A stretch of DNA of 64,000 nt, from positions 105,008 through 169,007 of the forward strand of contig NZ_SLWB01000008.1 in the NCBI RefSeq assembly GCF_004340205.1, in the 5' to 3' direction. The notes under the pieces were generated by a model, which saw only the letters and a program-made list of their open reading frames with translations, was not told where the DNA came from and ran no database searches. Below are positions 1-9,698 of this stretch, piece after piece (position 1 is the first letter of the stretch; the number at the start of each line of letters is the position of its first letter). A program made the position numbers and the translations under genes. Source of the DNA: Acetobacteroides hydrogenigenes. GTDB taxonomy: Bacteria; Bacteroidota; Bacteroidia; Bacteroidales; ZOR0009.

Positions 1-1
1 T

Positions 2-859
2 TCAAAAGACTTCTCAATAGACCAGGGGAGCTCAATTTCTTGGTCGGGAAGCCCATCAAACGCTACAATTAACGTTACTGCACGCCACAAGGTTAGAACC
101 ACTCTTGGCCCAATACTTGCAGGTCTCGACCAACTTGAGCAAAACAGAGTCCAGCGCCATAACGTCGATTGCAAGATTATGCTTGATGGCATGCTTTTGA
201 ACCCAAACATAAAATTAGGTGTAGAACTTCCCGAAGCAGATGCATCAACCCAAACCCTACTACAAGCCGCCCTCAATACCGAAAGTCAAATGCAGAAGCA
301 GTTTGTTAGCTTGCTCATGTTCGGACAATTTTTCCCCGAACAAACAAACACCAGCAACGATAATCCAATAGGTTCATACGCCAGCAAAGGGATGGCTGCA
401 GATCTTCTGTTTAACCAACTAGCAAACCTAGTGTCCCAAATATCCAACTCCGTTAACTTCGGAATAAAATACACACCTGCAACCGCAACAACGGAACAGG
501 AGTATGAGATATCAACATCGCTTAAGTTCAACGAATGGGTTACTGTTAATGGGACTGTTGACGTTGCCAATAACTCAAAATCAACCGGCAGAGGTGTTGC
601 TGGAGACTATGACGTTGAAGTAAGGCTCGACAAAAAGGATAAGGTAAAGTTTAAAATGTTTTCGCACGAAAAGCAAGACAAACTACTCAACAACATTCAA
701 AGCAGACAAGGTGTTGGGGTTTTCTTCCAAAACCAGTTTAACTCGTTCGGAGACCTCTTTAAAAAGAAAAAAAAGAATGCCAAAACACCTCAAGCATCAG
801 ACACTCTTCTCCACGACAAGGTAAAAAAAGACTCATCGGAAACACAAAAAAAGAGATAA
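2..859 (+). CDS. TamB-like translocation/assembly module, C-terminal part (partial)
   Basis: The reading frame is open from base 2, so this is the 3' end of a longer gene that starts before the window. An ATG at 179 is internal. The translated 5' part (FSIDQGSSISWSGSPSNATINVTA) has the 'gsi.W.G.p..a.l.i.A' pattern of the TamB/DUF490 C-terminal domain. TamB is an inner-membrane-anchored periplasmic protein that helps lipids or outer-membrane proteins cross the periplasm. The protein ends in a lysine-rich tail (KKKKKNAK) encoded by an A-rich tract. Family assignment is from pattern recall, not a search. Confidence 0.75.
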   Translation, partial: SKDFSIDQGSSISWSGSPSNATINVTARHKVRTTLGPILAGLDQLEQNRVQRHNVDCKIMLDGMLLNPNIKLGVELPEADASTQTLLQAALNTESQMQKQFVSLLMFGQFFPEQTNTSNDNPIGSYASKGMAADLLFNQLANLVSQISNSVNFGIKYTPATATTEQEYEISTSLKFNEWVTVNGTVDVANNSKSTGRGVAGDYDVEVRLDKKDKVKFKMFSHEKQDKLLNNIQSRQGVGVFFQNQFNSFGDLFKKKKKNAKTPQASDTLLHDKVKKDSSETQKKR

Positions 860-938
860 TAGCTCAGATTGCAATTCTATTCGATAGTTTTGCAACCTGA
901 ATACGGAGAATATGAAGAACACTCTCCTATGTTAATTC

Positions 939-969
939 TTTGTCGACTATAAACATTTTACTATTTTCG
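939..969 (+). promoter_or_regulatory. Promoter of the exbB operon
   Basis: A TTTG at 939-942 (-33 position) lies 19 bases before TATTTTCG at 962-969, close to the Bacteroidota consensus TTTG-N19-TAnnTTTG. Transcription would start near 976, which excludes the TTG at 940 as a start codon and supports the ATG at 997. Confidence 0.55.
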
Positions 970-996
970 ACAAAACTAAAGCCCAAAATAAAAGTT

Positions 997-1698
997 ATGA
1001 TTTTAAACACTTTACTTCAAAGTAGCGTTGCTGCAGATACAGTAACTCAGGTTGCAACACAAGCGGCTCAAACAGGTGGCCTATCATTTTGGTCGTTAAT
1101 GGTTAAGGGCGGTCCTATTATGATACCTCTTGGCCTACTATCAGTACTAGCTGTTTACATCTTTGTAGAGCGCTATATGGCCATAAGAAAAGCGAGCAAG
1201 TACGATACCAACTTTATGAATCGTATTCGCGAGTACATCCACGAAGGGAAAATTGAAACAGCACTCAACCTTTGCCGCCAGAACGACACTCCAATTGCTC
1301 GTATGATTGAAAAGGGAATCGAGCGCATTGGCCGTCCTCTGAACGACGTAAACACAGCCATAGAGAATGTAGGAAACCTAGAGATTGCTAAACTTGAAAA
1401 GAATCTACCACTATTGGCAACCGTTTCGGGAGGTGCCCCAATGATAGGCTTCTTGGGCACAGTTGTTGGTATGATTGACGCCTTCTACAAGATGTCTGCA
1501 GCAGGCAATAACCTAAACATCGGACTTCTTTCTGGTGGTATTTATACGGCAATGGTTACCACTGTAGGTGGACTTATTGTAGGTATCATGGCCTACTTCT
1601 GCTATAACATTCTCGTTGCCCGCATCGAAAAGTTGGTGTTTAATATGGAAGCTAATTCTATGGTTTTCATGGATCTGCTAAATGAACCTGCGAAGTAG
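997..1698 (+). CDS. exbB: MotA/TolQ/ExbB proton channel family protein
   Basis: This is the channel subunit of a TonB energising complex in the inner membrane, using proton motive force to drive TonB-dependent outer-membrane uptake. It is 233 aa from the ATG at 997, with hydrophobic segments at about residues 35-60, 150-170 and 190-215. The segment ATVSGGAPMIGFLGTVVGMIDAF and the glycine-rich segment after it are typical of the MotA/ExbB channel domain. It begins an operon with exbD (23-bp gap) and tonB (3-bp gap). A longer frame from a TTG at 940 overlaps the promoter and was not used. Confidence 0.9.
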   Translation: MILNTLLQSSVAADTVTQVATQAAQTGGLSFWSLMVKGGPIMIPLGLLSVLAVYIFVERYMAIRKASKYDTNFMNRIREYIHEGKIETALNLCRQNDTPIARMIEKGIERIGRPLNDVNTAIENVGNLEIAKLEKNLPLLATVSGGAPMIGFLGTVVGMIDAFYKMSAAGNNLNIGLLSGGIYTAMVTTVGGLIVGIMAYFCYNILVARIEKLVFNMEANSMVFMDLLNEPAK

Positions 1699-1721
1699 TA
1701 AACTATTAAAACCAGTAGAAA

Positions 1722-2123
1722 ATGGCAATTAAACGAGGGTCGAAGGTCGATACTAGCTTTAGCATGTCATCCATGTCCGACATGGTGTTTTTGCTGCTAA
1801 TCTTCTTTCTTGTAACCTCCACATTAGTAAGTCCCAATGCGCTAAAGCTTCTGCTTCCCAAAAGCAACAGCCAAGTGCAGGGAAAACCTATAACGAGCAT
1901 CTCGATAGACGACATTAACGGAGCGTATTACTACTACATAGAGGCCCAGCCTGTTGCCTTCGAAAACATCGAAAGCACGTTACAACAGAAGCTGATGAAT
2001 GAAGAAGAAAAGACCATTGCTCTCCATGTAGATGGTAGCATCCCAATGGATGAAGTAGTAAAGGTGATGAACATTGCAAAGAATAACAACTACAAGCTTA
2101 TTCTTGCAACAAGTCCAGAGTAA
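1722..2123 (+). CDS. exbD: ExbD/TolR biopolymer transport protein
   Basis: ExbD partners ExbB in the TonB motor. The 133-aa protein has one N-terminal membrane helix (about residues 20-40, SMSDMVFLLLIFFLVTSTLV) preceded by a short cytoplasmic tail. The Asp in SDMVFLLLIFF is the expected proton-carrying residue of the family. A periplasmic domain follows, ending ILATSPE. It lies between exbB and tonB with very short gaps, so co-transcription is expected. Confidence 0.9.
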   Translation: MAIKRGSKVDTSFSMSSMSDMVFLLLIFFLVTSTLVSPNALKLLLPKSNSQVQGKPITSISIDDINGAYYYYIEAQPVAFENIESTLQQKLMNEEEKTIALHVDGSIPMDEVVKVMNIAKNNNYKLILATSPE

Positions 2124-2126
2124 AAT

Positions 2127-2927
2127 ATGGTTAACTCCAACTCATCGAAGATTGCAGGATTGTTTGCTACAGCTATTTTTCATGCTGCAGTTTTGCTTTT
2201 GCTGCTCCTATTTGGGCTTAAGCCTCAGCTGCCTATACCTCCAGAAGAGGCTATCCTAATAAACTTTGGAGATAGCGATGTAGGAAGCGGCTTTGTAGAG
2301 CCTTCGGCAACCAATCAAGTTGCACAAGTTGCTCCTAGCCAACAATCCGCAGATCAGGAAAATCCTATTACGCAAGATTTTGAAGAAGCACCAACGCTTC
2401 CAACAAAAACATCCATCAAAAAGAAAGTTCCTGCGAATAAGCCAACAGTTCAAACACGAACAGAAGCAGCACCCGTTGCACCCGTCGAAAAGCCTCGCGA
2501 AGTAAACAAGCGTGCTCTTTTCCCAGGAAAAAGCAACTCAGGTCTTCCCTCACAAGGAGAAGGAGATGGAAAAGGGATCGGCAATCAAGGAGATCCAAAT
2601 GGCTCTCCAGATAGCAAAAGCCGTATAGGAGGTAGTACGGGAAGTTCCAATGGGCACTCCTTCAGCCTTAGCGGAAGACGCATAGTTGGAGGGTTTCCTA
2701 ACCCTGCTTATAACGTTCAGGCCTCGGGGAAAGTTGTCGTTTCTATAACCGTAGATCAAAACGGGAATGTAACTAAGGCAACTTATTCTCCCAAAGGATC
2801 TACCACCTCCGATTCTAGGCTTATACAAGCAGCGATCTCAGCTGCCCTTCGAGCCCGATTCAACGTAGACAAAAATGCGCCCTCCATTCAAACCGGGAAT
2901 ATTACTTACATCTTTAATTTACAATAA
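2127..2927 (+). CDS. tonB: TonB family energy transducer
   Basis: This 266-aa protein transmits ExbBD energy to outer-membrane receptors. It has an N-terminal membrane anchor (residues 8-30, AGLFATAIFHAAVLLLLLLFGL), then a long Pro/Lys/Glu/Gly-rich periplasmic linker (about 45-170). The C-terminal TonB domain (about 185-266) contains GKVVVSITVDQNGNVTKATYSPKGSTTSD and the end pattern IQTGNITYIFNLQ. It is the last gene of the exbB-exbD-tonB operon and is followed at once by a terminator hairpin. Confidence 0.85.
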   Translation: MVNSNSSKIAGLFATAIFHAAVLLLLLLFGLKPQLPIPPEEAILINFGDSDVGSGFVEPSATNQVAQVAPSQQSADQENPITQDFEEAPTLPTKTSIKKKVPANKPTVQTRTEAAPVAPVEKPREVNKRALFPGKSNSGLPSQGEGDGKGIGNQGDPNGSPDSKSRIGGSTGSSNGHSFSLSGRRIVGGFPNPAYNVQASGKVVVSITVDQNGNVTKATYSPKGSTTSDSRLIQAAISAALRARFNVDKNAPSIQTGNITYIFNLQ

Positions 2928-2955
2928 AAAGAGCGAGATTTTCTCGCTCTTTTAC
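2926..2955 (+). terminator. Rho-independent terminator after tonB
   Basis: AAAAGAGCGAG-attt-CTCGCTCTTTT forms a perfect hairpin with a T-run. The T-run runs directly into the TACTTTTG -7 box of the next gene. Confidence 0.85.
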
Positions 2956-2960
2956 TTTTG
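2953..2960 (+). promoter_or_regulatory. -7 box for the pgeF gene, fused to the terminator
   Basis: TACTTTTG matches the Bacteroidota -7 consensus and ends 5 bases before the ATG at 2966. Transcription starting about 6-7 bases after the box would give a leaderless or nearly leaderless mRNA. No clear -33 TTTG was found at the expected distance. Confidence 0.45.
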
Positions 2961-2965
2961 CCTTT

Positions 2966-3769
2966 ATGATAGAGCTAACCCAAGCACCACTAACGCTTAC
3001 TTTCGAACTTTTTGCCAACCGAAATGATGTTTTAGCATTTGTGACAACCCGTGTAGGAGGAGAAAGTTCCGATCACCTTGCATCCTGCAACATAGGAATC
3101 TCCGAATTTGAACCTGCATCGACTACAATAAGTAACCGACAGAGAATTTGCACGGCTCTAAACATCGACTTCGAGAAAATGACGTTTCAGAGCCAGGCAC
3201 ATAGCGACTCTATAACCGTAGTAGATAGCAATAATGCAGGTGCTGGAAACCGTATAAAAACTCAATCTATTTCAAACTCCGATGCCCTAATAACGCAAAC
3301 AAAGGGAATTACGCTCTTTGCGCAAGCCGCCGATTGCGTCCCCATTATTCTATATGATACTAAGAATAAAGTAGCAGCAGCCATTCATGCTGGATGGAGG
3401 GGAACTATTAAAAGAATCGCTCAAAAGACAGCACAAAAGATGATTGCTGAATTTGAATGTAATCCCCAAAACATAATTGCAGGAATAGGCCCATCAATAG
3501 GACGATGCTGCTACGAAGTAGGTTCCGAAGTTGTAGATGCTGTATCATCCAGCTTTCCCAACTCAGCAAACTTACTTATCTCGCATAATAGTAAGTACCA
3601 TTTTGACTTGTGGGAGGCGAACAAGGAGCAGCTAGAAGAAACAGGCATACCTATCCAAAATATCGAAGTTGCCAAGATATGCACAAAATGCAACAACACC
3701 CTCTTTTTCTCATCAAGACACGACAACGGACGTACAGGTAGATTTGGAATAGGAATCACGATAATATAA
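2966..3769 (+). CDS. pgeF: Peptidoglycan editing factor PgeF / YfiH-LACC1 family (multicopper polyphenol oxidase-like)
   Basis: This 267-aa cytoplasmic enzyme belongs to the YfiH/LACC1 family, which has purine nucleoside phosphorylase/deaminase activity and removes wrongly incorporated residues from peptidoglycan precursors. Family motifs are LFAQAADCVPIILYD (Cys), AIHAGWRGTIKRI (His) and GPSIGRCCYEVGSEV, which supply the metal-binding Cys and His residues. Length is normal. The start codon lies within about 6 bases of the -7 box, so no leader is expected. Confidence 0.85.
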   Translation: MIELTQAPLTLTFELFANRNDVLAFVTTRVGGESSDHLASCNIGISEFEPASTTISNRQRICTALNIDFEKMTFQSQAHSDSITVVDSNNAGAGNRIKTQSISNSDALITQTKGITLFAQAADCVPIILYDTKNKVAAAIHAGWRGTIKRIAQKTAQKMIAEFECNPQNIIAGIGPSIGRCCYEVGSEVVDAVSSSFPNSANLLISHNSKYHFDLWEANKEQLEETGIPIQNIEVAKICTKCNNTLFFSSRHDNGRTGRFGIGITII

Positions 3770-3842
3770 ACGGACATAGATTTAAATGAAAATTCCCAGA
3801 AAGCATAACTTCCTAGGAATTCCATTTATAGATTCAAAATTT

Positions 3843-4964
3843 CTACTTTGAAGCGACAAGACTTTCAAGCGGCTCAAAGAATCTCTTCAGCTTTTCATGA
3901 GGGACCGAAACGCATATACGAGCATACTTATCTGCATTCTCTAACTCCTTGGCAAAGAAACGCAAAGAAACGCTAGCAATACGGTTCTTCATCAGCTCAT
4001 CGTAACTCATATTTAGTATGGTAAATATACCAACTGGGGTTGATTCCTGATAAAACTCTTCGGCAAGAAAGCCCTTTTCACGTAGATATGCTATATTCTT
4101 AGTTATTCCCTCTACAGTTTTTTGCTTAAACTCGGCAACAGCTTTTTTCCCTTCTCCGGTAGTCAAAAGTCGAAGCACGAGCTGCTGAGCAAAACCGTTA
4201 ATACCGTTAGTGGCAAAAAGCAAGCGTAAGAGTATCTCCTTATTGAATACCGGATTGTTGCAGTGAATAAATCCTAAACGAATACCACTAAGGCCCACCG
4301 ATTTGCTAAAACTTTCTGTAATTACCACATTTTCTAGAGGTAAAAGACGCTCGTAGAAGCTATCATCAGCATCCTTAAAAATACGTCGATATGGGCAATC
4401 GCAAAAAACAACAACATCGTTATCGTTTAAAAACTTAATAAGTTCAAAGAGCTTCTCATCATCGTATTTATCCCCAACAGGATTGCTCGGATCGCAAATA
4501 AGCACAGCGTTACCACGAAGCTCATCTATCATCCCCTTAAGAGACGATAAAGAGTGGTATAGCCCAGGTTGTTTCCCGCGCATCTGCATAATCATGAAGT
4601 AGGATTCCCAAATTATTTCAGGAACGAATACTTTATCAACCTTTACAGTTTGGAAGGCCATATCAATTGCAGCCATCCCTCCTCCTGTAATAGAAATCTG
4701 ATTAGGATTGGCCTTACCTCCAAAGTATTCCTTATTAATTGCATCTTTAAGTGCAGGAAAGCCTGTAGTTGGAGGATAGATCTGAATTTCAGGCGAATTG
4801 AAATCAATCGATTTGACTACTTCGCTTAAATCAATGTTTACAACTGCATTAATTCCCCTATTTAGGGCTAAGTATTCCTGCCCTGTCTCCTGAGTTAAGC
4901 GACGGACCAAATCGCCGATTTCAACAATAGCACATTGCTCGGTGCCACTTACAATTACTTCCAT
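3843..4964 (-). CDS. PLP-dependent class I/II aminotransferase
   Basis: This is a fold-type I aminotransferase of about 373 aa. Family motifs are the Asn-Pro pair in LICDPSNPVGDKYD, FCDCPYRRIF for the cofactor ring Asp/Tyr, and TESFSKSVGLSGIRLGF with the Schiff-base lysine. The substrate cannot be read from sequence. ATG codons exist at 4985 and 4964; the second (MEVIVSGTEQ) gives the usual N-terminus. It is convergent with pgeF, and its upstream side faces the AT-rich region before the curli genes. Confidence 0.8.
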   Translation of the reverse strand: MEVIVSGTEQCAIVEIGDLVRRLTQETGQEYLALNRGINAVVNIDLSEVVKSIDFNSPEIQIYPPTTGFPALKDAINKEYFGGKANPNQISITGGGMAAIDMAFQTVKVDKVFVPEIIWESYFMIMQMRGKQPGLYHSLSSLKGMIDELRGNAVLICDPSNPVGDKYDDEKLFELIKFLNDNDVVVFCDCPYRRIFKDADDSFYERLLPLENVVITESFSKSVGLSGIRLGFIHCNNPVFNKEILLRLLFATNGINGFAQQLVLRLLTTGEGKKAVAEFKQKTVEGITKNIAYLREKGFLAEEFYQESTPVGIFTILNMSYDELMKNRIASVSLRFFAKELENADKYARICVSVPHEKLKRFFEPLESLVASK

Positions 4965-4986
4965 TTTCTGTAAATATTTAAACAAG

Positions 4987-6035
4987 TGTTCGTTCTCGGA
5001 TGCAATATAGAAAAATAAGAATTCGATTCATCACCCCCCTACTTTAGAGGGGGCTGCTAATAAATAATAGCAATCATACCCTATAAGCATTACCATATTC
5101 AACGATACTAAAAATAACAGCTATAGATTAAAACGCATCCCACGAATTTGCTTTAATTCGAAAACAACGCAAAATCAACAAAAACAACCAGTTTAGTTTT
5201 ATTTAACCATTTTAAAAGAAACTAATTTTGCACAGAATTCATAAATCCATCAGTAACGCTTCTTCCATTTTTATGTCCAAAATATTTTGCTTGTTTTTAT
5301 AAAAAAGCGATTTATGATTCGACTACTATCAAAAAATTAACATCACAACCAACCTACTTACTAAAAAGATCGTCCCCTTTCAAAAGAAAACCTCTTTTTA
5401 ATACCCCACCCAAGCCATAAAATACCAGGTAGGTATAACAAAAAAACCGTTTAGGTGCTGTTTTTTGTAAAATAGACATTCATTTTATTGCCCAAATCCA
5501 CATAAATAACGTTGATTTATCGTCAAATTTATTTTAAATAACTAATAATACTTTAACCAACATAAAACAAATCAAATATAATTTACAAAAATCAAGAATT
5601 AATAAAATATAAATTACAGCATTAACATATTAATAACAAAATACAAACTTTAATTATGCTAACATTAACCAACCATTAATATATCTCATACTATTTAAAT
5701 TTAAAGAGGCAACAATTGTAATTAAAAATACAAATTAAAATCACCTTTACTAGTAATTTATACAAAACATAGTTCATCCATAATTCATTTACAAAAATTA
5801 CACAACAGCATCTTTAAAAGCAGAACGCATCAATCCAAAATCACAAAGCATCAACTTTATAGTCGTACTACTACAAAAAGAATTTAAGAAAAGCATTCGC
5901 ACAAATTAATTAGAATTAAAAGATATGACATTTTTTAATTTAAAACTTATGTGTTTTACCAATACATACCGCAAAAACCATATTTTATACAAAACACAAA
6001 GCTCATTTTTCAATTAACAAAATGACAACAATTAA
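4987..6035. other. AT-rich region upstream of the first curlin gene, no gene seen
   Basis: About 1.05 kb of very AT-rich DNA with frequent stops in all frames. There is a short G/C patch (CACCCCCCTACTTTAGAGGG) near 5031-5050 and otherwise mostly A/T tracts. It ends at the conserved element at 6036. It may serve as a long regulatory or curved region for the curlin promoter; no coding, RNA or repeat structure is clear. Confidence 0.6.
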
Positions 6036-6082
6036 TATGGAAATACCTAATTGAATACAATTTCATTTCGGAGATAACTTTG
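6036..6082 (+). promoter_or_regulatory. Curlin promoter 1 with shared upstream element
   Basis: TATGGAAATACCTAATTG (6036-6053) is followed after exactly 21 bases by TAACTTTG (6075-6082). The TTG at 6051-6053 would be the -33 contact. The same block with the same spacing occurs at 7987 and 12040. Predicted transcription start is about 6089. Confidence 0.75.
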
Positions 6083-6125
6083 CGCTTGTCAGTAAATTTT
6101 ATTGTCAAACCAAAACATTTGTATC

Positions 6126-7256
6126 ATGAAAAAGGTCAGTATTATTATTGTGCTTGCAATGCTTGCAATTGGAGTCAGCGCACAGGAATTTCATCATCCA
6201 CAACCAACCGTAACGGGCAATAGTGCTGTTCTAAATCAAGAAGGTTGGAGGCAATGGGGATTTATCTACCAGTTTGGGGATGGCAACAAAGCAACCATCA
6301 ACCAAGGCCTTGTAGCAACACCTACAGGTGAAGCTGTAATGAATCATCAAGAGGGCAGTTTTGGCAACACCGCTTTTATTACGCAGATTGGATTTAACAA
6401 CGAAGGCACCATCAACCAAACGGGACATGGCAACCTAGCCACCCTTTGGCAGCTTAACTGGGGCTGGTACCATGGCAGCCCATATGCTGATATTGTAAAC
6501 AGCCATCATGGCCCAAAACCAGGTGCTAAAGGCATTATCAACCAAACTGGCAGCCACAACATCACATCGGTTCTTCAGCTAAGCGGTAGCAACCTAACAA
6601 TTAATCAAGGTGGCGAGCACAACTACATTGGTGGAGCAAGCTACGCAAACTTCTGCGGAAGCTTGCAGCACTACAGCTACCAGCAAAGCTGCTGCCCTAA
6701 CTTCATGTTCCAACCTCTAATTGTAGGCGAAGGCGAAACCCTAGAGCTTACCCAAACCGGCCAAGGCGAATACTTCTTTGGCATTGGGGTACTTAAAGGT
6801 GACCGAACAATTGTTCAAGGAAACAACGGCGGATGGCCTTACAGCAAACATGGACATCACCACTCGAATCTTGACTACAACGCCATTTGGCTGGCACAAG
6901 ACGGCGGTAACGCCATCCTAACCCAAAATGGCAGGTACAACAAGATTTGGTTAGACATGGACGTACTAAAGGGCACCGACGGACCAACCGTATCTATAAC
7001 CCAAAACGGCTACAAGAACTACGTTGCTAAGTTCAGTGGCCCATGCGACAACTGCGCTACGGGTCCAGCCGAGTTTAACGGCGATATGATGACCGTAGTC
7101 CAAAATGGCGACCACAACAGGCTAAGCGTTGAGAGCGATGGCTACAAGAACATGATTAACGTTACCCAAAACGGATCGTACAACTTTGGCATGATCGTTC
7201 AAAAGGGCATTACCTATCAGCACCAGTTTACCAGCTACTGTGGCGGATGCCAATAA
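6126..7256 (+). CDS. Curlin-repeat protein 1 (CsgA/CsgB family), seven cysteines
   Basis: This is a secreted amyloid-type subunit of a curli fibre. From the ATG at 6126 the protein is 376 aa with a signal peptide (MKKVSIIIVLAMLAIGVSAQ). It carries curlin repeats of the form A.I.Q.G..N.ATINQ (for example TAFITQIGFNNEGTINQ, NAILTQNGRYNKIWL and NMINVTQNGSYN). A His-rich stretch (KHGHHHS) and seven Cys occur: FC, SCC, CDNC and a final CGGC. Typical CsgA is about 150 aa and lacks Cys. An in-frame TTG at 6102 would add MSNQNICI. It has its own promoter and terminator and pairs in design with the gene at 12137. Confidence 0.8.
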   Translation: MKKVSIIIVLAMLAIGVSAQEFHHPQPTVTGNSAVLNQEGWRQWGFIYQFGDGNKATINQGLVATPTGEAVMNHQEGSFGNTAFITQIGFNNEGTINQTGHGNLATLWQLNWGWYHGSPYADIVNSHHGPKPGAKGIINQTGSHNITSVLQLSGSNLTINQGGEHNYIGGASYANFCGSLQHYSYQQSCCPNFMFQPLIVGEGETLELTQTGQGEYFFGIGVLKGDRTIVQGNNGGWPYSKHGHHHSNLDYNAIWLAQDGGNAILTQNGRYNKIWLDMDVLKGTDGPTVSITQNGYKNYVAKFSGPCDNCATGPAEFNGDMMTVVQNGDHNRLSVESDGYKNMINVTQNGSYNFGMIVQKGITYQHQFTSYCGGCQ

Positions 7257-7330
7257 GCGCCATCTACCTATAATCCTAACAATACCAATGATGCTAGGAT
7301 AATGCATTATGCTAACTTCATGCTGACGAG

Positions 7331-7366
7331 CCCCGGATGAACCGCAACATCCGGGGTATTTTTTTG
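7331..7366 (+). terminator. Terminator after curlin 1
   Basis: CCCCGGATG, an 8-base loop, CATCCGGGG, then TATTTTTTT. The same arm sequence recurs in the terminator of curlin 2. Confidence 0.85.
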
Positions 7367-7986
7367 TCGTTTAGGAACAGAAATACCAGCAACAAAAAAG
7401 GCAAGACCTACCCATTTAGCCACAAGAGCACTTCCTTATTTTGTTACAGAACATAACATAATTATAGCTTATTAAAAGCACTTATTAGTAGTTTAAAACA
7501 TCGATTTGCAATACGCTTACGACACCTAATAAATTACAATTCACACTAAGCAACATCTCAATTATAAATGTTACCATTAACAAACCAACAAACCTGTATA
7601 AATTCGCGTATTTTGCTTGAATTTAGCTTGAATTTAAACATCCTACAAGTAGTTATTAAAGATACTACACAAATATACATTTGAAATACCAATAAAGCCA
7701 CCGAATCCACCAACCTACTTAAACAAATAAAATCACGCTTAAAATTATATAAAGCACAACATAAAAAAACACAAATTCGCACCGCAATCCCACTCGTTGA
7801 GGGGATAACCTACTAAAGCGCACATCTGAATATTTGTCCAAAATCAAATTCTTTAACCTACATTTTTTATTTTAAGCCATCAATTATCAAATGACAGTAT
7901 ATTTCACCCAATTGTTATACAACAAACGCTATTTAATCAAAATACAAAGTCAATTTCAAAATGTAATTTAATTTTTAATTAAAGAG
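7367..7986. other. AT-rich region upstream of curlin 2, no gene seen
   Basis: About 620 bp of AT-rich DNA resembling the region before curlin 1, with no credible reading frame. One frame on the minus strand (7558-7782) has no homology-like features and A/T-driven composition. Confidence 0.55.
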
Positions 7987-8033
7987 TATGGAAACACCTA
8001 ATTGCGCCTAATTTTAATTCGGAAATACCTTTG
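7987..8033 (+). promoter_or_regulatory. Curlin promoter 2 with shared upstream element
   Basis: TATGGAAACACCTAATTG (7987-8004), 21 bases, then TACCTTTG (8026-8033). The base before the element (AAGAG) is also shared with promoter 3. Confidence 0.75.
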
Positions 8034-8079
8034 CTCTTGTCAGTAATATAATTTATTGTCGAACCAAAAATTTAAGATC

Positions 8080-9606
8080 ATGAAAAGAGCAGGTTTATTG
8101 CTAGGATTATTTCTAATTGGTGCTGTAGCATTTGCGCAAAACAACACGGCAATACTTAATCAAAACGCAAACAACCACTACGGTCAGGGCTACATTTTCC
8201 AAATCGGGATGCAGAACCATGGAACCGTAAACCAGCTAGGCAGCTGGTATGTATATGGTAAGCTCAACCAATTTGGATGGGGCAACATGGGTACAATCAC
8301 ACAGGCTTTATCCGTAGGAAGCGATGCAACCATCGATCAGATGGGATGGAAAAACAACGCTACAATCACCCAAGCCGCCGATGGATGGGGCTGGTGGTGG
8401 TTCATGCCATCTGATGCGCACATTTCTCAATTGGGCATAGCCAACGTGGCCACCATCAACCAAACAATGTCGAATGGCGATGAGGCTATGATTATGCAGC
8501 ACGGCATGAAAAACACTGCTGCTATCACCCAAACCAAAGACTGGTATGATAATGCTCAAATCACCCAATACGGGAAGTACAACATGGCCACCGTTAACCA
8601 AACTAATGGCATGCTAAGTACAGCAATAATCAACCAGGTTCCTTACAGCAAGAACAACGTTGCTACCATTAACCAGCATGGCAACTATGGTGTACTAGGC
8701 GAAATAGTTCAATACGGCAAGTACAATGCTGGCACTATTAACCAACACCATTCGTGGTTTAGCACGGCATATGTATTCCAGACCAACCACAAAAACGTTG
8801 CTACCATCACCCAAACTATGGCTGATTTATCTAACGCAAGCATCACCCAAACAGGTGGACACAACGCCGGCGAAATCAACCAAACCAACACGTTTGCTAG
8901 CAGCGCTGACATCAACCAGCCTGGCTACTTCAACCATGCTACCATCAACCAAACCAACACGGCGTTTTCTAGCGCTACCATCACTCAGCCCGGATGGTTC
9001 AACACGGCTATTATAAGTCAAAACAGCAACCACGTACACGCCGACATCCTACAAGGAGGCATGTTCAACCATGCAGATATCTTCCAAGATGGCAAGTACC
9101 TATGGGCTAGCATAGATCAGTATGGGATGTTCAATGCGGCAATCATCAAGCAGTATGGAAAGAACCACATAGCCTACATACTACAGGGTGGAGCGTTCAA
9201 CAAAGCATTCATCACCCAAACTGGTGGCAAGTGGATGGCTAACAAGGCCGACATCTTCCAATACGGATTCTTTAACATGGCCACCATCAACCAAGACGGA
9301 TGGGGCAACCAAGCTTCGATTACCCAACCCGGATGGTCGTGGTTTGCAGCCGGTATTATTACCCAAGCAGGGCATAAGAACAGGGCTAACGTAATCCAGT
9401 ACTCCTTTAGCAATGTAAACATCAACCAAGAGGGAAGCCACAACGTGGTTGATCCAGCTACCGTATGGTATAGGAATACGCTAAAAGTTGATCAGGTTGG
9501 CAGGTACAACAGGCTAACCGTTGATGGAAGATCGTACAACAGCACCATGATCGTTACCCAACATGGCGTTGGCAACTACGGCTTCATTATGCAACGCGAC
9601 TTCTAA
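8080..9606 (+). CDS. Curlin-repeat protein 2, long and cysteine-free (likely main fibre subunit)
   Basis: This 508-aa secreted protein (signal MKRAGLLLGLFLIGAVAFAQ) is almost wholly made of curlin repeats. There are roughly 20 units of 22-24 residues of the form ADITQ.G..N.ATINQ, for example SADINQPGYFNHATINQ and SATITQPGWFNTAIISQ. Each unit supplies two strands of a beta-solenoid amyloid core. It has no cysteine, but many Trp, Tyr, Phe and His in the turns (GWGWWWF). The last two repeats (KVDQVGRYNRLTVDG through NYGFIMQ) align with the C-termini of the other two curlins. The in-frame TTG at 8056 would add MSNQKFKI. Its size is over three times E. coli CsgA. Confidence 0.8.
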   Translation: MKRAGLLLGLFLIGAVAFAQNNTAILNQNANNHYGQGYIFQIGMQNHGTVNQLGSWYVYGKLNQFGWGNMGTITQALSVGSDATIDQMGWKNNATITQAADGWGWWWFMPSDAHISQLGIANVATINQTMSNGDEAMIMQHGMKNTAAITQTKDWYDNAQITQYGKYNMATVNQTNGMLSTAIINQVPYSKNNVATINQHGNYGVLGEIVQYGKYNAGTINQHHSWFSTAYVFQTNHKNVATITQTMADLSNASITQTGGHNAGEINQTNTFASSADINQPGYFNHATINQTNTAFSSATITQPGWFNTAIISQNSNHVHADILQGGMFNHADIFQDGKYLWASIDQYGMFNAAIIKQYGKNHIAYILQGGAFNKAFITQTGGKWMANKADIFQYGFFNMATINQDGWGNQASITQPGWSWFAAGIITQAGHKNRANVIQYSFSNVNINQEGSHNVVDPATVWYRNTLKVDQVGRYNRLTVDGRSYNSTMIVTQHGVGNYGFIMQRDF

Positions 9607-9663
9607 CCATCCTCACTTAGCTGTTCGTAAACAGCTACTACTACAATAATTTCAAGCTGACAA

Positions 9664-9698
9664 CCCCGGATGTACGCGTACTTCATCCGGGGTTTTTC
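9664..9698 (+). terminator. Terminator after curlin 2
   Basis: CCCCGGATG, loop of about 11 bases, CATCCGGGG, then TTTTT. Confidence 0.85.

Noticed and set aside
940..996. Longer ExbB frame from a TTG
   Set aside because: The TTG is part of the -33 TTTG of a well-spaced promoter, upstream of the expected transcript start.
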